The notes: generated from the letters alone by a model not told the origin. DNA of 64,000 nt from Jiulongibacter sp. (GCA_024645245.1 JAHEBN010000002.1:1-64000), one strand, 5' to 3'; counted from the stretch's first letter, positions 36,532 through 46,303 are shown. Program-made: numbers and translations.

Positions 36532-37117
36532 TTATCCTTTTGCCGAATTAGCCCTAACCCGGCTTAATGTCTCTGGTGTAGGCCCAAGAAAGGAAGCAAT
36601 GTATTTCAACGGAGCCCGCTGATAAATTTCAGGAAATTTTTCAAGGAAGAGATCATGTCGGTCTTTGGCACTCATCATTCTGAGAGATCGCACGCGTTCG
36701 TCGTACATGACCAGATAGGATTCGGTAAGTAACTTGCCTATATAATTGGCCTAAGGAAATTTGTTGTAAATCCTTTGTATTCCTGATTAGGTAATAGATG
36801 TCATCTCAGATTCTTCTAAAATCTTAACTTCTTCAACAGAGGGTGATTGAGCAATAAAGCTATGTGGAATATAAACAAAATTAAACTCATTAATAATTCA
36901 GGATGTAACTTCAGTGCTACTCTTTCCTTCAGTTTTATAATAATAAGAACGTACCATCCCTTTTTAGATGAAAAATAACTTATCGTTTATTTTGTTCCGC
37001 TTTATTATTTTTTCTCCAACTTTGAAATAATGTTTTTCCAATTCACTTAGAATTTCCATCAATTTCTTCAGAAATTGGATAAATGGCCTTAACAGCACCG
37101 ATAAAAAAGTCAAACAT
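36532..37117 (-). pseudogene. Crp/Fnr-family regulator pseudogene
   Basis: On the minus strand the sequence starts MFDFFIGAVKAIYPISEEI at 37117, shifts frame after about 23 codons, and then stays in one frame to the stop at 36532, interrupted by four in-frame stops (TAA, TGA, TAA and TAG). The decayed protein has the cyclic-nucleotide-like domain (KLFFI-stop-KGMVRSYY; stop in the place of a Trp after EVTS) and an intact DNA-binding end, APLKYIASFLGPTPETLSR, typical of Bacteroidota Crp-like proteins. Length (about 190 codons) is normal for the family. All three stop codons occur, so recoding is not an explanation. It cannot make a full regulator. Confidence 0.88.
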
Positions 37118-37140
37118 GTATTATTAAATTAAATGGAAAA

Positions 37141-37154
37141 TTGACCTACATCAA
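37141..37154. promoter_or_regulatory. FNR/CRP-type palindrome TTGACCTACATCAA
   Basis: It fits TTGAC-N4-ATCAA and sits 24 bp upstream of the Crp/Fnr pseudogene start and 128 bp upstream of the ECF sigma gene start, in the divergent promoter region. Likely an old autoregulatory site, by analogy with other Crp/Fnr regulators. Confidence 0.55.
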
Positions 37155-37281
37155 TTAATTCATGAAATTATTAATTAATTTGGAATAAAGCTGAAATTAC
37201 CTGGCCAAAATCATTTGGAATAATTAACAAATGCAACCATTACTGTTTCAAAATGCATCTATATAATGAAATTTACTTCTA

Positions 37282-37848
37282 ATGACTAAAGTTGTCTCCT
37301 TGTTTGTTGAAGAATATGAACTTGCCCGTGCCATAAAACAAGGTGATCAAAAAGCTTTGAAGTTTTTTTATGAAAAATATTCTGGAAAAATGCTGGCAAT
37401 ATGTATGAGATATTTATCGGATAGAATGCTTGCTGAAGATGTGATGATAGAGGCATTTATGAAAATATTTGATAAAATCGGGCAGTTTAGTTTTCAGGGT
37501 AGTTTTGAAGGTTGGGTAAAGCGAATAATGGTTAACGAATCTTTGATGAAACTCAGATCAATGAAAATGTTAGAACTTGATATTGAATCACAAAATATTC
37601 AGCTTCCAAGCACATCAATGAATGATTCGTTGGCGGAAAAGGAAATATTAGCTATGATAATGGACTTACCGGCAGGTTATCGCACGGTTTTTAATTTATA
37701 TGCTATTGAAGGTTTTTCTCATGCCGAGATTGCAGAAAAGCTAGGGATAAGTGAAGGTACATCTAAATCCCAACTTAGCAGGGCCAGGGCGATTTTGCAA
37801 AGTAGAATTAATGAAAGTGAAAAAGGAATCAAACAAAATTTTGATTAA
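37282..37848 (+). CDS. ECF-type RNA polymerase sigma factor
   Basis: A 188-residue sigma-70 family factor reduced to regions 2 and 4. Region 2 (about residues 20-90: MLAICMRYLSDRMLAEDVMIEAFMKIFDKI) binds the -10 element and core polymerase, and region 4 (about 125-180: LPAGYRTVFNLYAIEGFSHAEIAEKLG, then GTSKSQLSRAR) reads the -35. It starts a three-gene unit with an apparent membrane-anchored partner and a barrel protein; the next start codon follows its stop directly. This is the layout of sigma/anti-sigma envelope signalling units of Bacteroidota. Confidence 0.9.
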   Translation: MTKVVSLFVEEYELARAIKQGDQKALKFFYEKYSGKMLAICMRYLSDRMLAEDVMIEAFMKIFDKIGQFSFQGSFEGWVKRIMVNESLMKLRSMKMLELDIESQNIQLPSTSMNDSLAEKEILAMIMDLPAGYRTVFNLYAIEGFSHAEIAEKLGISEGTSKSQLSRARAILQSRINESEKGIKQNFD

Positions 37849-38775
37849 ATGAACCGGGAAATGAACAAGAATAATGTGGATAGATTTTTCGCATCAGGTT
37901 TAAGTAATCTGGAAGTATCTCCTTCCTCCAATACTGATGCAAGGTTTAATGCTCTTTTAGAAAAAAGGAAGTCGGGCCGCGGTGCAATTATTAATTTTGT
38001 AAGATATTTTTCTGCGGCAGCCTCGGTAATTTTTGTTTTTGGTATGGGGTTTTATTTTCACCAGGCAAATAACAATTCTAAGACTTTAAATGTGGCCTCG
38101 GTTTCTGATAATTTGAATTTACCAAAACCTTTGGAAAATGAATCGGAAGTATTAAACTCTATTAAAGAAGAACAGATCATTGCATTAAATTCTAAACAAT
38201 CATTTGTTGACAATTCTGCAAATAAAAAACTTCCAGTAATATCAAAGGGTAATGTTCTTTCTCCGCATAATGATATTAGTCCAGAATCTCTTAAAACAGA
38301 ATCTGCTTTACCCGCCAAAAAAGCTTCTGGCGTTTATGAAACAGACGAGCAGATTCCTGACGGCCTTACTTTAGCATTACAAAATGCAGAAACCAAAAGA
38401 AATCAAAGGATACGTGAGGATAAAGAAGATAGGCTGTTTAGAAAAGATGTAGGGGAAACATTAATTGTGATTTCTTCGGAAAAAAACCCAAATGAAGAAC
38501 GAATTCATTTACCTGAATTAAATGAAGATTCGCCGATTACTTTAACAGAAGCACGAGCACTTGGGGAAATTAAAAAAGAAAATAATAAAGGAGTTTTGGC
38601 TAAAGTATTTTATCAGATAAGGAGCCTGAAACATGGGGAGAAACCTGATAGGGACTTTTCTGAGTCCGTTTCCAGAAATACATTGCATTTTTCCGATGAT
38701 GGTTTTATCGGTAATGAGGCGAAAGAAATGAAGGAAAGGTTTAATTGGATTAAAGATAAGATTTCTAAAAATTGA
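37849..38775 (+). CDS. Membrane-anchored protein, probable anti-sigma factor
   Basis: A 308-residue bitopic protein with a cytoplasmic N-terminus (about residues 1-48), one transmembrane helix (about 50-69, VRYFSAAASVIFVFGMGFYF) and a long hydrophilic, low-complexity periplasmic part rich in Lys, Glu and Asn. No known domain is clear, and there is no zinc-binding anti-sigma motif. The position directly behind an ECF sigma gene, without any gap, and the topology are what suggest an anti-sigma role. The distal charged segment (about 180-290) may form coiled coil. Confidence 0.65.
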   Translation: MNREMNKNNVDRFFASGLSNLEVSPSSNTDARFNALLEKRKSGRGAIINFVRYFSAAASVIFVFGMGFYFHQANNNSKTLNVASVSDNLNLPKPLENESEVLNSIKEEQIIALNSKQSFVDNSANKKLPVISKGNVLSPHNDISPESLKTESALPAKKASGVYETDEQIPDGLTLALQNAETKRNQRIREDKEDRLFRKDVGETLIVISSEKNPNEERIHLPELNEDSPITLTEARALGEIKKENNKGVLAKVFYQIRSLKHGEKPDRDFSESVSRNTLHFSDDGFIGNEAKEMKERFNWIKDKISKN

Positions 38776-38779
38776 ACTT

Positions 38780-39823
38780 ATGAAAGTTACATTGTTTTTG
38801 ATTTTTACCATATTTTCGACTTCCTTGGGCTTTGCCAACTACCTCGCAGATACCACTATAGTGGAGTTTACAGACAAACAAATAAACAAAAAGATAACTG
38901 TTCATACCTCCGGAGATAAAGAGATTGAATTGCCCTTATCATTAGACCTCAATAGTATTTTGATAAACCTTGGAATTGATTCCAATGACAGAGAAAAAAC
39001 TTTAGTATTAATAAGTTCTGGATCTGGAAAAAAAGACACCATACTTTTAATAAATCGTGATGGGCAACGGATAAAAATAATTGCCAGAGATATGTTTAAA
39101 AAGGCAAATTCGGATAGTTTAAAAACTACAAATGAAGCGGATTTAAATGCATGGAACCAAAATACTCAGGGATCTTTTGAAAAAAAAGAACCTGAAAAAC
39201 CTGCGATAGAAAAGCCAAAGAGATTTTTCTCTAAAAGTGATTTTGGGTTTTATTTAGGTTTAAATAATTGGACTAATTCTTCTCTTCCTAATAGTCAGAA
39301 TTATAACCTTAGAACCTGGAAATCGAGATTTGTAGCTCTATCATTTAGAAAAAATGTCACATTATTATTTGGTGAAAAATCAGACCTTGCTTTTAGTTAC
39401 GGGCCTGAAATTTCCTGGAATAATTTTATGTTTGAAAACAGTAATATTCCATTCGTAGTGAATAATCAGCTTACGGTAAAAAATGCCAGTTACATTACTC
39501 AAAAATCAAAATTAGTTATACCATCTGTTAATTTTCCTGTCCTATTTAATATTGGTTTGCAAGAGAGTAAAATGAAGCTTGGAGTAGGCGCATACGCCGG
39601 ATACCGGTTAGGTTCTTATACAAAAACAAAGGACCTTGACAATAACAAGTTTAAAACTAAGGATGACTTTGGATTAAATAATTTTATCTATGGTCTTACC
39701 GGAGAATTGGGAAGAAAAAACGGACTTACAATTTTTATCCGTTATAACTTGAATGATGTATTTAAATCTGATCAAATTAATACCACTGGAATTCAAGCTT
39801 TTTCATTTGGTTTAAGAATTTAA
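38780..39823 (+). CDS. Outer membrane beta-barrel protein of the sigma operon
   Basis: A 347-residue exported protein: signal peptide (residues 1-19), an N-terminal soluble region (about 22-140, IVEFTDKQINKKITVHTSGDK, then a Lys/Glu/Pro linker) and a C-terminal barrel (about 150-347) with alternating strands (FGFYLGLNNWTNSSL, KMKLGVGAYAGYRLG) ending in the phenylalanine-rich SFGLRI. It follows the putative anti-sigma gene by 4 bp. It could be the outer membrane sensor or a target of the sigma factor. No catalytic residue is visible. Confidence 0.7.
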   Translation: MKVTLFLIFTIFSTSLGFANYLADTTIVEFTDKQINKKITVHTSGDKEIELPLSLDLNSILINLGIDSNDREKTLVLISSGSGKKDTILLINRDGQRIKIIARDMFKKANSDSLKTTNEADLNAWNQNTQGSFEKKEPEKPAIEKPKRFFSKSDFGFYLGLNNWTNSSLPNSQNYNLRTWKSRFVALSFRKNVTLLFGEKSDLAFSYGPEISWNNFMFENSNIPFVVNNQLTVKNASYITQKSKLVIPSVNFPVLFNIGLQESKMKLGVGAYAGYRLGSYTKTKDLDNNKFKTKDDFGLNNFIYGLTGELGRKNGLTIFIRYNLNDVFKSDQINTTGIQAFSFGLRI

Positions 39824-39826
39824 AAG

Positions 39827-39842
39827 TTCAATTCGAATTGAA
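39827..39842. repeat. 16-bp perfect palindrome
   Basis: TTCAATTCGAATTGAA reads the same on both strands. It starts 3 bases after the barrel gene and lies just before the operon terminator; as RNA it would form a second small hairpin. Confidence 0.7.
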
Positions 39843-39847
39843 TAATA

Positions 39848-39892
39848 GGGTGGGATTAAATTTTTAGGCCAACCCTTTTTGTTTTTTTTTGA
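39848..39892 (+). terminator. Intrinsic terminator of the sigma operon
   Basis: GGGTGG (39848-39853) pairs with CCAACCC (39869-39875, one bulged A), followed by T5 and, one base later, another long T-run. Confidence 0.75.
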
Positions 39893-39932
39893 ATTTTGAA
39901 ATAAAATAGAATTTATTTAAATCGGGAAATTC

Positions 39933-42900
39933 TTATAATTTTTTAAATGAAATTGGGATACAAAATTCAGGGCATATTTTGAGTTTTAATCCGGCATCGA
40001 TATTTAAGTTTTCAATTAATTCATGCACACTGGTATCAATCGAAATTATTTTTGATATTCCCAAATGATTGAAATCACTATTAATCATGTCTTCGCCCGG
40101 ATTAATGACTTTTGTTGATAATTCCATTGAAGTTGGGATAGTTGAATATTTTATTTTGACAACATAATTCCCGGTAGAAATACCTTCAAATAGATATTTA
40201 CCATTTATATCGGTTGTGTCTTTTGCAATAATACCAGGTATTATTTGACCCAATTCATTAACGCTGCAAAGCTCCAATATTACGCCATATATACCTGTCT
40301 CATCAGTATCTTGTAATCCGTTTTATTACCACCTAACCATACGTAGTCACCAATTTTGCCAATATCGCAATTGCTAATGGTTACGGAAACAGTATCGCTG
40401 AAACCATCATATTTGTAAATTCATATTTTCCGGCAATTGATAGGTTTTGTACTAATCCATTGATATCTGGTGCACAAGAATTCAGATTATATGGTCCAAA
40501 GCTCCAGTTTCCTCCAACAGGGCTACCGGATAACTGAATGTTACCGGGCCCGGCAAAGAAAAATTGATCATTTCCGGCATTTGCAGGCTCTTTAACTAGA
40601 ATGGTAATGGTATCAGAACAGTTATTTATGGAATATATAAATTGGTAGAATCCTTTGATAGATAATTCACTTGCCAAATTTTCAGAATTAATCGTGGCAT
40701 TAGCCGGATTTCCCGACAATTACTGCCAAGTACCCCCGACAGGATTTGGGATTAATTGTATATTCCCCGTAGGAAGAAAGATACACATATCTGCATCTGC
40801 AGCAGGTTTGCTGATTAAAGTAATTGCGGTAGTATCCGAGCAAGCATTTAAGGTATAGATTATTTACCAGTCACGCTCAAACCAGAAACAGATCCGTTTG
40901 CGGGATTAATAGTTGCATTAGCTGGATTACCGGTAGCTACAGACCAGACTCCCCCCGCCGGGCTTGCATTAACAGTAGCGGTAGTATGCGGCATACAGAA
41001 CATTTGATCGGGTCCTGCCAGTGGTTTAGGTTTCACAATGACAGCCATCGTATCCGAACAGGTATTTAGCGAATATAAATTGATAAGTACCAGCCACACT
41101 GAGTCCTGAAGCAATTCCATTATGATTTACGCTGGCATTGGCAGGATTGACATGGGCCACAGTCCATGTACCTCCCGACGTAACCGGATTAAGGATTACG
41201 TTACCCACAGGCATACATAAAGATAAATCTACACCTGCATCAGGTTTGAAACAAGTTAATACAACAATATCGTTGCTATAATTTGATTATGAAGGTAAAC
41301 CGCTTTTGAAATTAATAATTGCATTACTTCCAAATGGCAAAGTGTCTGAATCTATTAAATCGGAACTCCCTGAATTTGCAGAACTGAAACTAATAAAATT
41401 AATATTTGAAAGTTTGGTTTGATTTTCATTGACACTTATTATATAATCATGTTCGAAAATAATTCCACCGGCAACGTTAGCATTAGTAAAATAATATTCT
41501 ACACCATTTAAAGAAAAAACCTCTCCAACTATTGAATTCCCATTCTCTGCATCTAATAACAAAATTTTAATTCCATCTATTCCGGGCTCTTCCGGGTCTT
41601 GAATGTCATTTTGATTTATATCATGCCAGATTCGGTTTCCTATTGCATTCGGTGCGGGCGAACAGCTGGCCTTCAAATCTCAAGTACCTCCTGATTTGCC
41701 TAATGTTCCAGGCACATTTGAATAATGTGAATATGCCCGTATCATCTTTCCATTGGTTCTATCAAAAGTACGGATACGGCTTGAATAGGTAATTTCATTC
41801 ACCGGATCCATTGCCGATGAAATAATTGAACCACTTTCGGGTAAAAGCATAACACCTCCATTGGTAATTTCATTGTGGGCAGGATTTCCGTAGTAAACCC
41901 AATAACCCGCACAACCTTGCGGAAATTGAACAGTCCAAGTCAACCATTTATCGTATTAAGGACAATCCCCTGTTGCATTTGAAGGCCCCTTAATATAGGT
42001 GAGTGGCATTGAGCAATAAGATTCAAAGATTTCACTTTGAAGGTTTAATTTATAAATTGTTGCACTTAATTCGTTTCTGTCCTGTGAGGTTTCGGCTGTA
42101 CATACAGTTCCTACATAAATATTTCCCTTATATTCTTTTAGAGCCCAAGGGGCCATATCTCCGCTTGGACAACTATTTGGAATATCATAAGATTTTACAT
42201 ATTGATGGATCTAGCCGGAACACCGACATGGAAACTGTAAAGCTTTTTATCGTATAAATTAATAAAAAATAAGGTTTTTTCGTCCTCAGACAGAGTTAAG
42301 CTGCCAATACCTGTTTTCCCTACATAATGAATTATCAGTGAATCTTCATTAAGAATTAATTTATTTGCAGGTAAACCAAAATGCATATCAGGTCCTGTAT
42401 CTATACCCAGAGTTTTAATATCTATCAGATTGATAAAATTATTTGTTATACCATCTATGGCATAAATACCACCAGTACCAAGTGGACTCAGAACTGGATG
42501 CCGCCTTACCAATGAACCCAAGAGAAAAGTTTGTCCTCTTTTTTGATAAACAGTCCCCCAGGCTGTACCAATTTGTGACATTTTGGCAAGTTCGGAAGGA
42601 TAAGGAGAACCATTTTGACCGGCCACGCCACTGGCGTCGAATTGAAATTCTACTATAGCCGGGTCTAAACCAGCAGACCCTCCATCTAAAGGATCTCCAT
42701 TTACATAGCACGGAGTTAATAGTTTTAAACCACTTTCAATACAATAGTCATTCGAATTCATTAGGGCCAGATTTGCCTGTGCAGAAATCCCCCCTTTGAT
42801 AAATTGGGTAATTGTGCCATTTTGAACCCCCGGAATTCCTTCAGAATTATCGTCCAGATTCAAAAAATCAACTCTTGAATCAGTCCCTGGAGGTATAGTG

Positions 42901-43118
42901 GAAGCTGAAAATGAATAATTTCCATTTTCATCCGTAAGTGTTTGAAATGTACTGCCATTTGTTTCTGTTAATTTTACGAGAATTGCAGGCACACCAATTT
43001 CATTTGATAGGTTTTGAATACCATCACCGGTGAGGTCTTTGAATACTTTACCTGAAAGCTGTGCAAAACCAGAAGAATTACTCAGTAATTAGCAAACGAT
43101 AAGCATGCTGGGATACAT
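39933..43118 (-). pseudogene. Large SdrD_B/PKD-like repeat adhesin pseudogene
   Basis: On the minus strand an ATG at 43118 starts MYPSMLIVC followed by TAA at 43089-43091; the same frame continues SNSSGFAQLSGKVFKDLTGDG, so the stop cuts a signal peptide. Beyond that, fragments run in two frames over 3.2 kb and are broken by several stops and at least four frame changes. They include SdrD_B-like domains (NAIGNRIWHDINQND; TTDINGKYLFEG), a propeller-like region (about 42950-41690) and three or four tandem PKD-like repeats between about 41270 and 40380, each with a GGxW...NPANA...GLSV...YxF core and CSDT. The ancestor was a secreted surface protein of over 1000 residues. No functional product is expected. 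Confidence 0.85.
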
Positions 43119-43170
43119 GATCCGGGAATGTGAATTTTTGAACGTTTTCATTTTTGTAGGAAAGCTTTTA

Positions 43171-43196
43171 ATACTTCACTTTTTTTAATGAAGTAT
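43171..43196. repeat. 8-bp inverted repeat
   Basis: ATACTTCA (43171-43178) pairs with TGAAGTAT (43189-43196) around an A/T-rich loop. The 43119-43342 gap otherwise shows nothing I can name. Confidence 0.45.
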
Positions 43197-43342
43197 ACCT
43201 TGTTAGATTCAAACGCTTTACCAAGAGCTTAAGTAAAAAGTACCGTTTGGTAGGTTTTTGAGTGTATTTGGATGTTTTAATAAGCTTTTTGGTGGTCATT
43301 TAGTAGGGTGAAAATATTTCTTAATTATTTTCTAGACAGAAT

Positions 43343-43373
43343 TTTGTCAAACAAAAAAAAGGCTATACTTTTG
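43343..43373 (+). promoter_or_regulatory. Promoter of the tRNA-tuf transcription unit
   Basis: TTTG (43343-43346), exactly 19 bases, then TACTTTTG (43366-43373): a full Bacteroidota -33/-7 promoter. Transcription would start near 43380, about 45 bases before tRNA-Tyr. Confidence 0.85.
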
Positions 43374-43424
43374 CAACTCCTTTTGAAAAGGGGTTGTTCT
43401 TTGTAATAAAAATTGTAGAGTTAA

Positions 43425-43507
43425 GGGGGTGTACCAGAGTGGCCAAATGGGGCAGACTGTAAATCTGCTGGCGTACGCCTACGGTGGTTCGAATCCATCC
43501 GCCCCCA
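43425..43507 (+). tRNA. tRNA-Tyr (GTA)
   Basis: An 83-nt class II tRNA with acceptor stem GGGGGTG/CGCCCCC, anticodon GTA in the loop CTGTAAA, a long variable arm and the TTCGAAT T-loop. The 3' CCA is not encoded. Confidence 0.97.
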
Positions 43508-43524
43508 CAAGTCTTTTTGTTTTC

Positions 43525-43597
43525 GCGGGAGTAGCTCAGTTGGTAGAGCGATAGCCTTCCAAGCTATAGGTCGCGAGTTCGAACCTCGTCTCCCGCT
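43525..43597 (+). tRNA. tRNA-Gly (TCC)
   Basis: A 73-nt tRNA with acceptor stem GCGGGAG/CTCCCGC, anticodon TCC in the loop CTTCCAA and the TTCGAAC T-loop. It starts 17 nt after tRNA-Tyr. Confidence 0.97.
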
Positions 43598-43607
43598 CTT
43601 TCATTAA

Positions 43608-43679
<72 letters not shown>

Positions 43680-43777
43680 CACTTTGCATGAAACAATTTT
43701 TAAAGCAAGGGAATTACCTTTTTGATGGAGGAAATAAAAGTATTTAATTCAAAAGAAAAACAATAAATTTTAATAAT

Positions 43778-44965
43778 ATGGCAAAAGAAAATTTTGACCG
43801 TAGTAAGCCTCACGTAAATATTGGTACTATCGGTCACGTTGACCACGGTAAAACTACATTGACAGCTGCTATCACTACAGTTTTAGCGAAAAAAGGTCTT
43901 GCAAAATTGAGAGATTTCTCATCAATTGATAATGCACCTGAGGAGAAAGAAAGAGGTATTACTATTAATACTTCGCACGTAGAGTATGAAACAGCTAATC
44001 GTCACTATGCCCACGTTGATTGCCCTGGTCACGCGGATTATGTGAAGAACATGGTAACTGGTGCTGCTCAAATGGACGGTGCAATTATTGTGGTAGCTGC
44101 TACTGATGGTCCTATGCCTCAAACTCGTGAGCACATTTTGCTTGCCCGTCAGGTTGGTGTGCCTCAGCTTGTGGTTTTCATGAACAAAGTTGATATGGTT
44201 GACGATCCTGAGCTACTTGAGCTTGTGGAGATGGAAATTCGTGAACTTTTGTCATTCTATAAATTTGATGGTGATAATATCCCAGTAATACAAGGTTCAG
44301 CACTTGGTGGCTTGAACGGTGAAGAGAAATGGGTAAAAACTATCGAAGAATTAATGGACGCAGTTGACAACTGGATTCCACTTCCTGCCCGTGCTACTGA
44401 TAAGCCATTCCTTATGCCAGTTGAAGACGTATTCTCGATAACAGGTCGTGGTACTGTTGCTACTGGTCGTATCGAAACAGGAATTATCAATTCTGGCGAA
44501 TCTGTTGATATCTTAGGTATGGGTGCAGAAGGACTTAAGTCGGTTGTAACTGGTGTGGAAATGTTCCGTAAAATCCTTGATAGAGGAGAAGCTGGTGATA
44601 ATGTAGGTTTATTGTTGAGAGGTATTGAGAAAGAAGCGATCCGTCGTGGTATGGTAATCTGTAAGCCAGGTTCGGTGAAGCCGCATACCAAGTTTAAAGC
44701 TGAAGTTTATGTTCTTTCAAAAGAAGAAGGTGGACGTCACACTCCTTTCTTTAACAAATATCGTCCTCAGTTCTATTTTAGAACCACTGACGTTACAGGT
44801 GAAATCATGCTTCCTGCCAACGTAGAGATGGTTATGCCGGGTGATAACGTTACTATTGAAGTTACATTGATAAATGCAATTGCTATGGATAAAGGTCTTC
44901 GTTTCGCGATTCGTGAAGGTGGACGTACAGTAGGTGCTGGTCAGGTTACTGAAATTCTTGAATAA
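43778..44965 (+). CDS. tuf: Elongation factor Tu
   Basis: A 395-residue translational GTPase that brings aminoacyl-tRNA to the ribosome. The G motifs [18 protein letters not shown] and NKVDMV are intact, and domains 2 and 3 are full length (end VTEILE). It follows tRNA-Tyr, tRNA-Gly and tRNA-Thr in one transcript, a common arrangement in bacteria, and is closed by a strong terminator. Its codons favour the highly expressed pattern (many CGT, GGT). Confidence 0.99.
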   Translation: MAKENFDRSKPHVNIGTIGHVDHGKTTLTAAITTVLAKKGLAKLRDFSSIDNAPEEKERGITINTSHVEYETANRHYAHVDCPGHADYVKNMVTGAAQMDGAIIVVAATDGPMPQTREHILLARQVGVPQLVVFMNKVDMVDDPELLELVEMEIRELLSFYKFDGDNIPVIQGSALGGLNGEEKWVKTIEELMDAVDNWIPLPARATDKPFLMPVEDVFSITGRGTVATGRIETGIINSGESVDILGMGAEGLKSVVTGVEMFRKILDRGEAGDNVGLLLRGIEKEAIRRGMVICKPGSVKPHTKFKAEVYVLSKEEGGRHTPFFNKYRPQFYFRTTDVTGEIMLPANVEMVMPGDNVTIEVTLINAIAMDKGLRFAIREGGRTVGAGQVTEILE

Positions 44966-44989
44966 GTAATTTACGAATTCAATATATTA

Positions 44990-45018
44990 AAGCACTCCTT
45001 CGAGGGAGTGCTTTTTTT
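44990..45018 (+). terminator. Intrinsic terminator after tuf
   Basis: AAGCACTCC (44990-44998) pairs with GGAGTGCTT (45005-45013) around a 6-base loop, followed by seven T. It lies 22 bp before the MFS gene start. Confidence 0.92.
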
Positions 45019-45039
45019 GTTTATTATATTTGCCCGAAT

Positions 45040-46248
45040 ATGAAAACCAAAAATGCAGCCACCGTATTTATTTTTATCACTGTCCTGATAGATGTAATTG
45101 GAATTGGAATTGTTATTCCAATCATACCTACACTAATAAAAGAGCTAGTAGGAGGTACTGTAAGCACAGCAAGCAATTATGCTATGTGGCTCATTCTTAT
45201 TTATTCTTTAATGCAGTTCATATTTTCTCCCATAATTGGAGGTTTGAGCGATCAGTTTGGGAGAAGAAAAGTTTTACTGTTTTCTCTATTAGGATATGGA
45301 ATAGACTCTCTTTTTCAGGCCTTGGCTCCAACGATTGGATGGCTATTTGTAGGTAGAACCATTTCCGGAATAACTGGTGGGAGTTTCACTACAGCCTTTG
45401 CCTACATTGCGGATGTAAGTCCTCCAGAAAAAAGAGCTCAGAATTTTGGTTTAATCGGGGCTGCATTTGGATTAGGCTTTATTATTGGACCCTCATTAGG
45501 TGGTATATTAGGTTCTTACGGGAGCAGAGTGCCATTTTTTGCGTCAGCTGCACTTTCATTGTTAAATTGGCTTTATGGGTATTTTGTACTTCCAGAATCA
45601 CTTGCTATTGAAAATCGCCGCAAATTTGATTTCAAAAGGGCAAATCCTTTTGGTAGTTTAAAAAACTTAAAGAAATATCCATTTATCCTGACACTGGTTG
45701 CCAGCTTATTTTTAGTATATATAGCTGGTTATGCCCCACAAGCGGCATGGTCTTTTTATACTATCGAAAAATTTCATTGGAATGAGATGCAAATTGGCTT
45801 ATCACTTGGATTTGTTGGCCTGATGATTGCCTTGGTTCAAGGAGGTTTAATTAGGGTAATTATTCCTAAATTTGGTGAGAAAAAAGCTTTGTTTTTTGGG
45901 CTCTTTATAAACATATTGGGTTTAATGGCTTTTGCTTTTGCCTATAAAGGATGGATGATGTATGCCATAATGGTACCTTTTGCATTAAGCGGGCTGGTAA
46001 ATCCTGCTTTTCAAGGGATTATTTCGAATCAGGTTAAAGCCAATGAGCAAGGTGAATTACAAGGAGCTCTTACAAGCGTGATGAGTATAGCATCCATTAT
46101 AGGTCAACCATTGATGTTGGGACTTTTTGGGTGGTTTACTTCACCTGAGCATGGTATATATTTTCCGGGAGCCCCATTTGCCACTGCGTCAATTTTATGT
46201 CTCATTAGTACCTTAATTTGTTTTAGGGTTTTAAAAACTTATAAATAA
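45040..46248 (+). CDS. TetA-type MFS transporter
   Basis: A 402-residue 12-helix transporter. The tetracycline/H+ antiporter landmarks are visible: FIFITVLIDVIGIGIVIPI in helix 1, motif A as GGLSDQFGRRKVLL (about residues 67-80), GRTISGITGG and the antiporter motif GFIIGPSLGG (about 146-155). The family exports tetracyclines and many other compounds, so a drug specificity cannot be claimed. It lies between the tuf terminator and the tRNA-Trp promoter, an odd place because tRNA-Trp, secE and nusG normally follow tuf directly. Base use looks like the neighbours, so transfer is not evident. Confidence 0.85.
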   Translation: MKTKNAATVFIFITVLIDVIGIGIVIPIIPTLIKELVGGTVSTASNYAMWLILIYSLMQFIFSPIIGGLSDQFGRRKVLLFSLLGYGIDSLFQALAPTIGWLFVGRTISGITGGSFTTAFAYIADVSPPEKRAQNFGLIGAAFGLGFIIGPSLGGILGSYGSRVPFFASAALSLLNWLYGYFVLPESLAIENRRKFDFKRANPFGSLKNLKKYPFILTLVASLFLVYIAGYAPQAAWSFYTIEKFHWNEMQIGLSLGFVGLMIALVQGGLIRVIIPKFGEKKALFFGLFINILGLMAFAFAYKGWMMYAIMVPFALSGLVNPAFQGIISNQVKANEQGELQGALTSVMSIASIIGQPLMLGLFGWFTSPEHGIYFPGAPFATASILCLISTLICFRVLKTYK

Positions 46249-46273
46249 ACAAAAAGACATTACTGAATTGTTT

Positions 46274-46303
46274 TTTGTACTAACAGAAAATTTACTAAAT
46301 TTG
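46274..46303 (+). promoter_or_regulatory. Promoter of tRNA-Trp-secE-nusG
   Basis: TTTG (46274-46277), 18 bases, then TAAATTTG (46296-46303), close to the Bacteroidota consensus. Start would be about 46310, just before tRNA-Trp. Confidence 0.8.

Noticed and set aside
42086-42100. Second copy of the repeat at 3330-3362
   Set aside because: Only the half CCTGTGAGGTTT occurs, inside former coding sequence and without its partner arm, so it is probably chance.
36532-43118. Stop-codon recoding as the reason for the many in-frame stops
   Set aside because: TAA, TAG and TGA all interrupt the frames, frame changes are also present, and the neighbouring intact genes use normal stops.
43119-43342. Possible CRISPR or mobile-element border before the tRNA group
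   Set aside because: No direct repeats with spacers, no target-site duplication and no tRNA-end copy; only an 8-bp inverted repeat.
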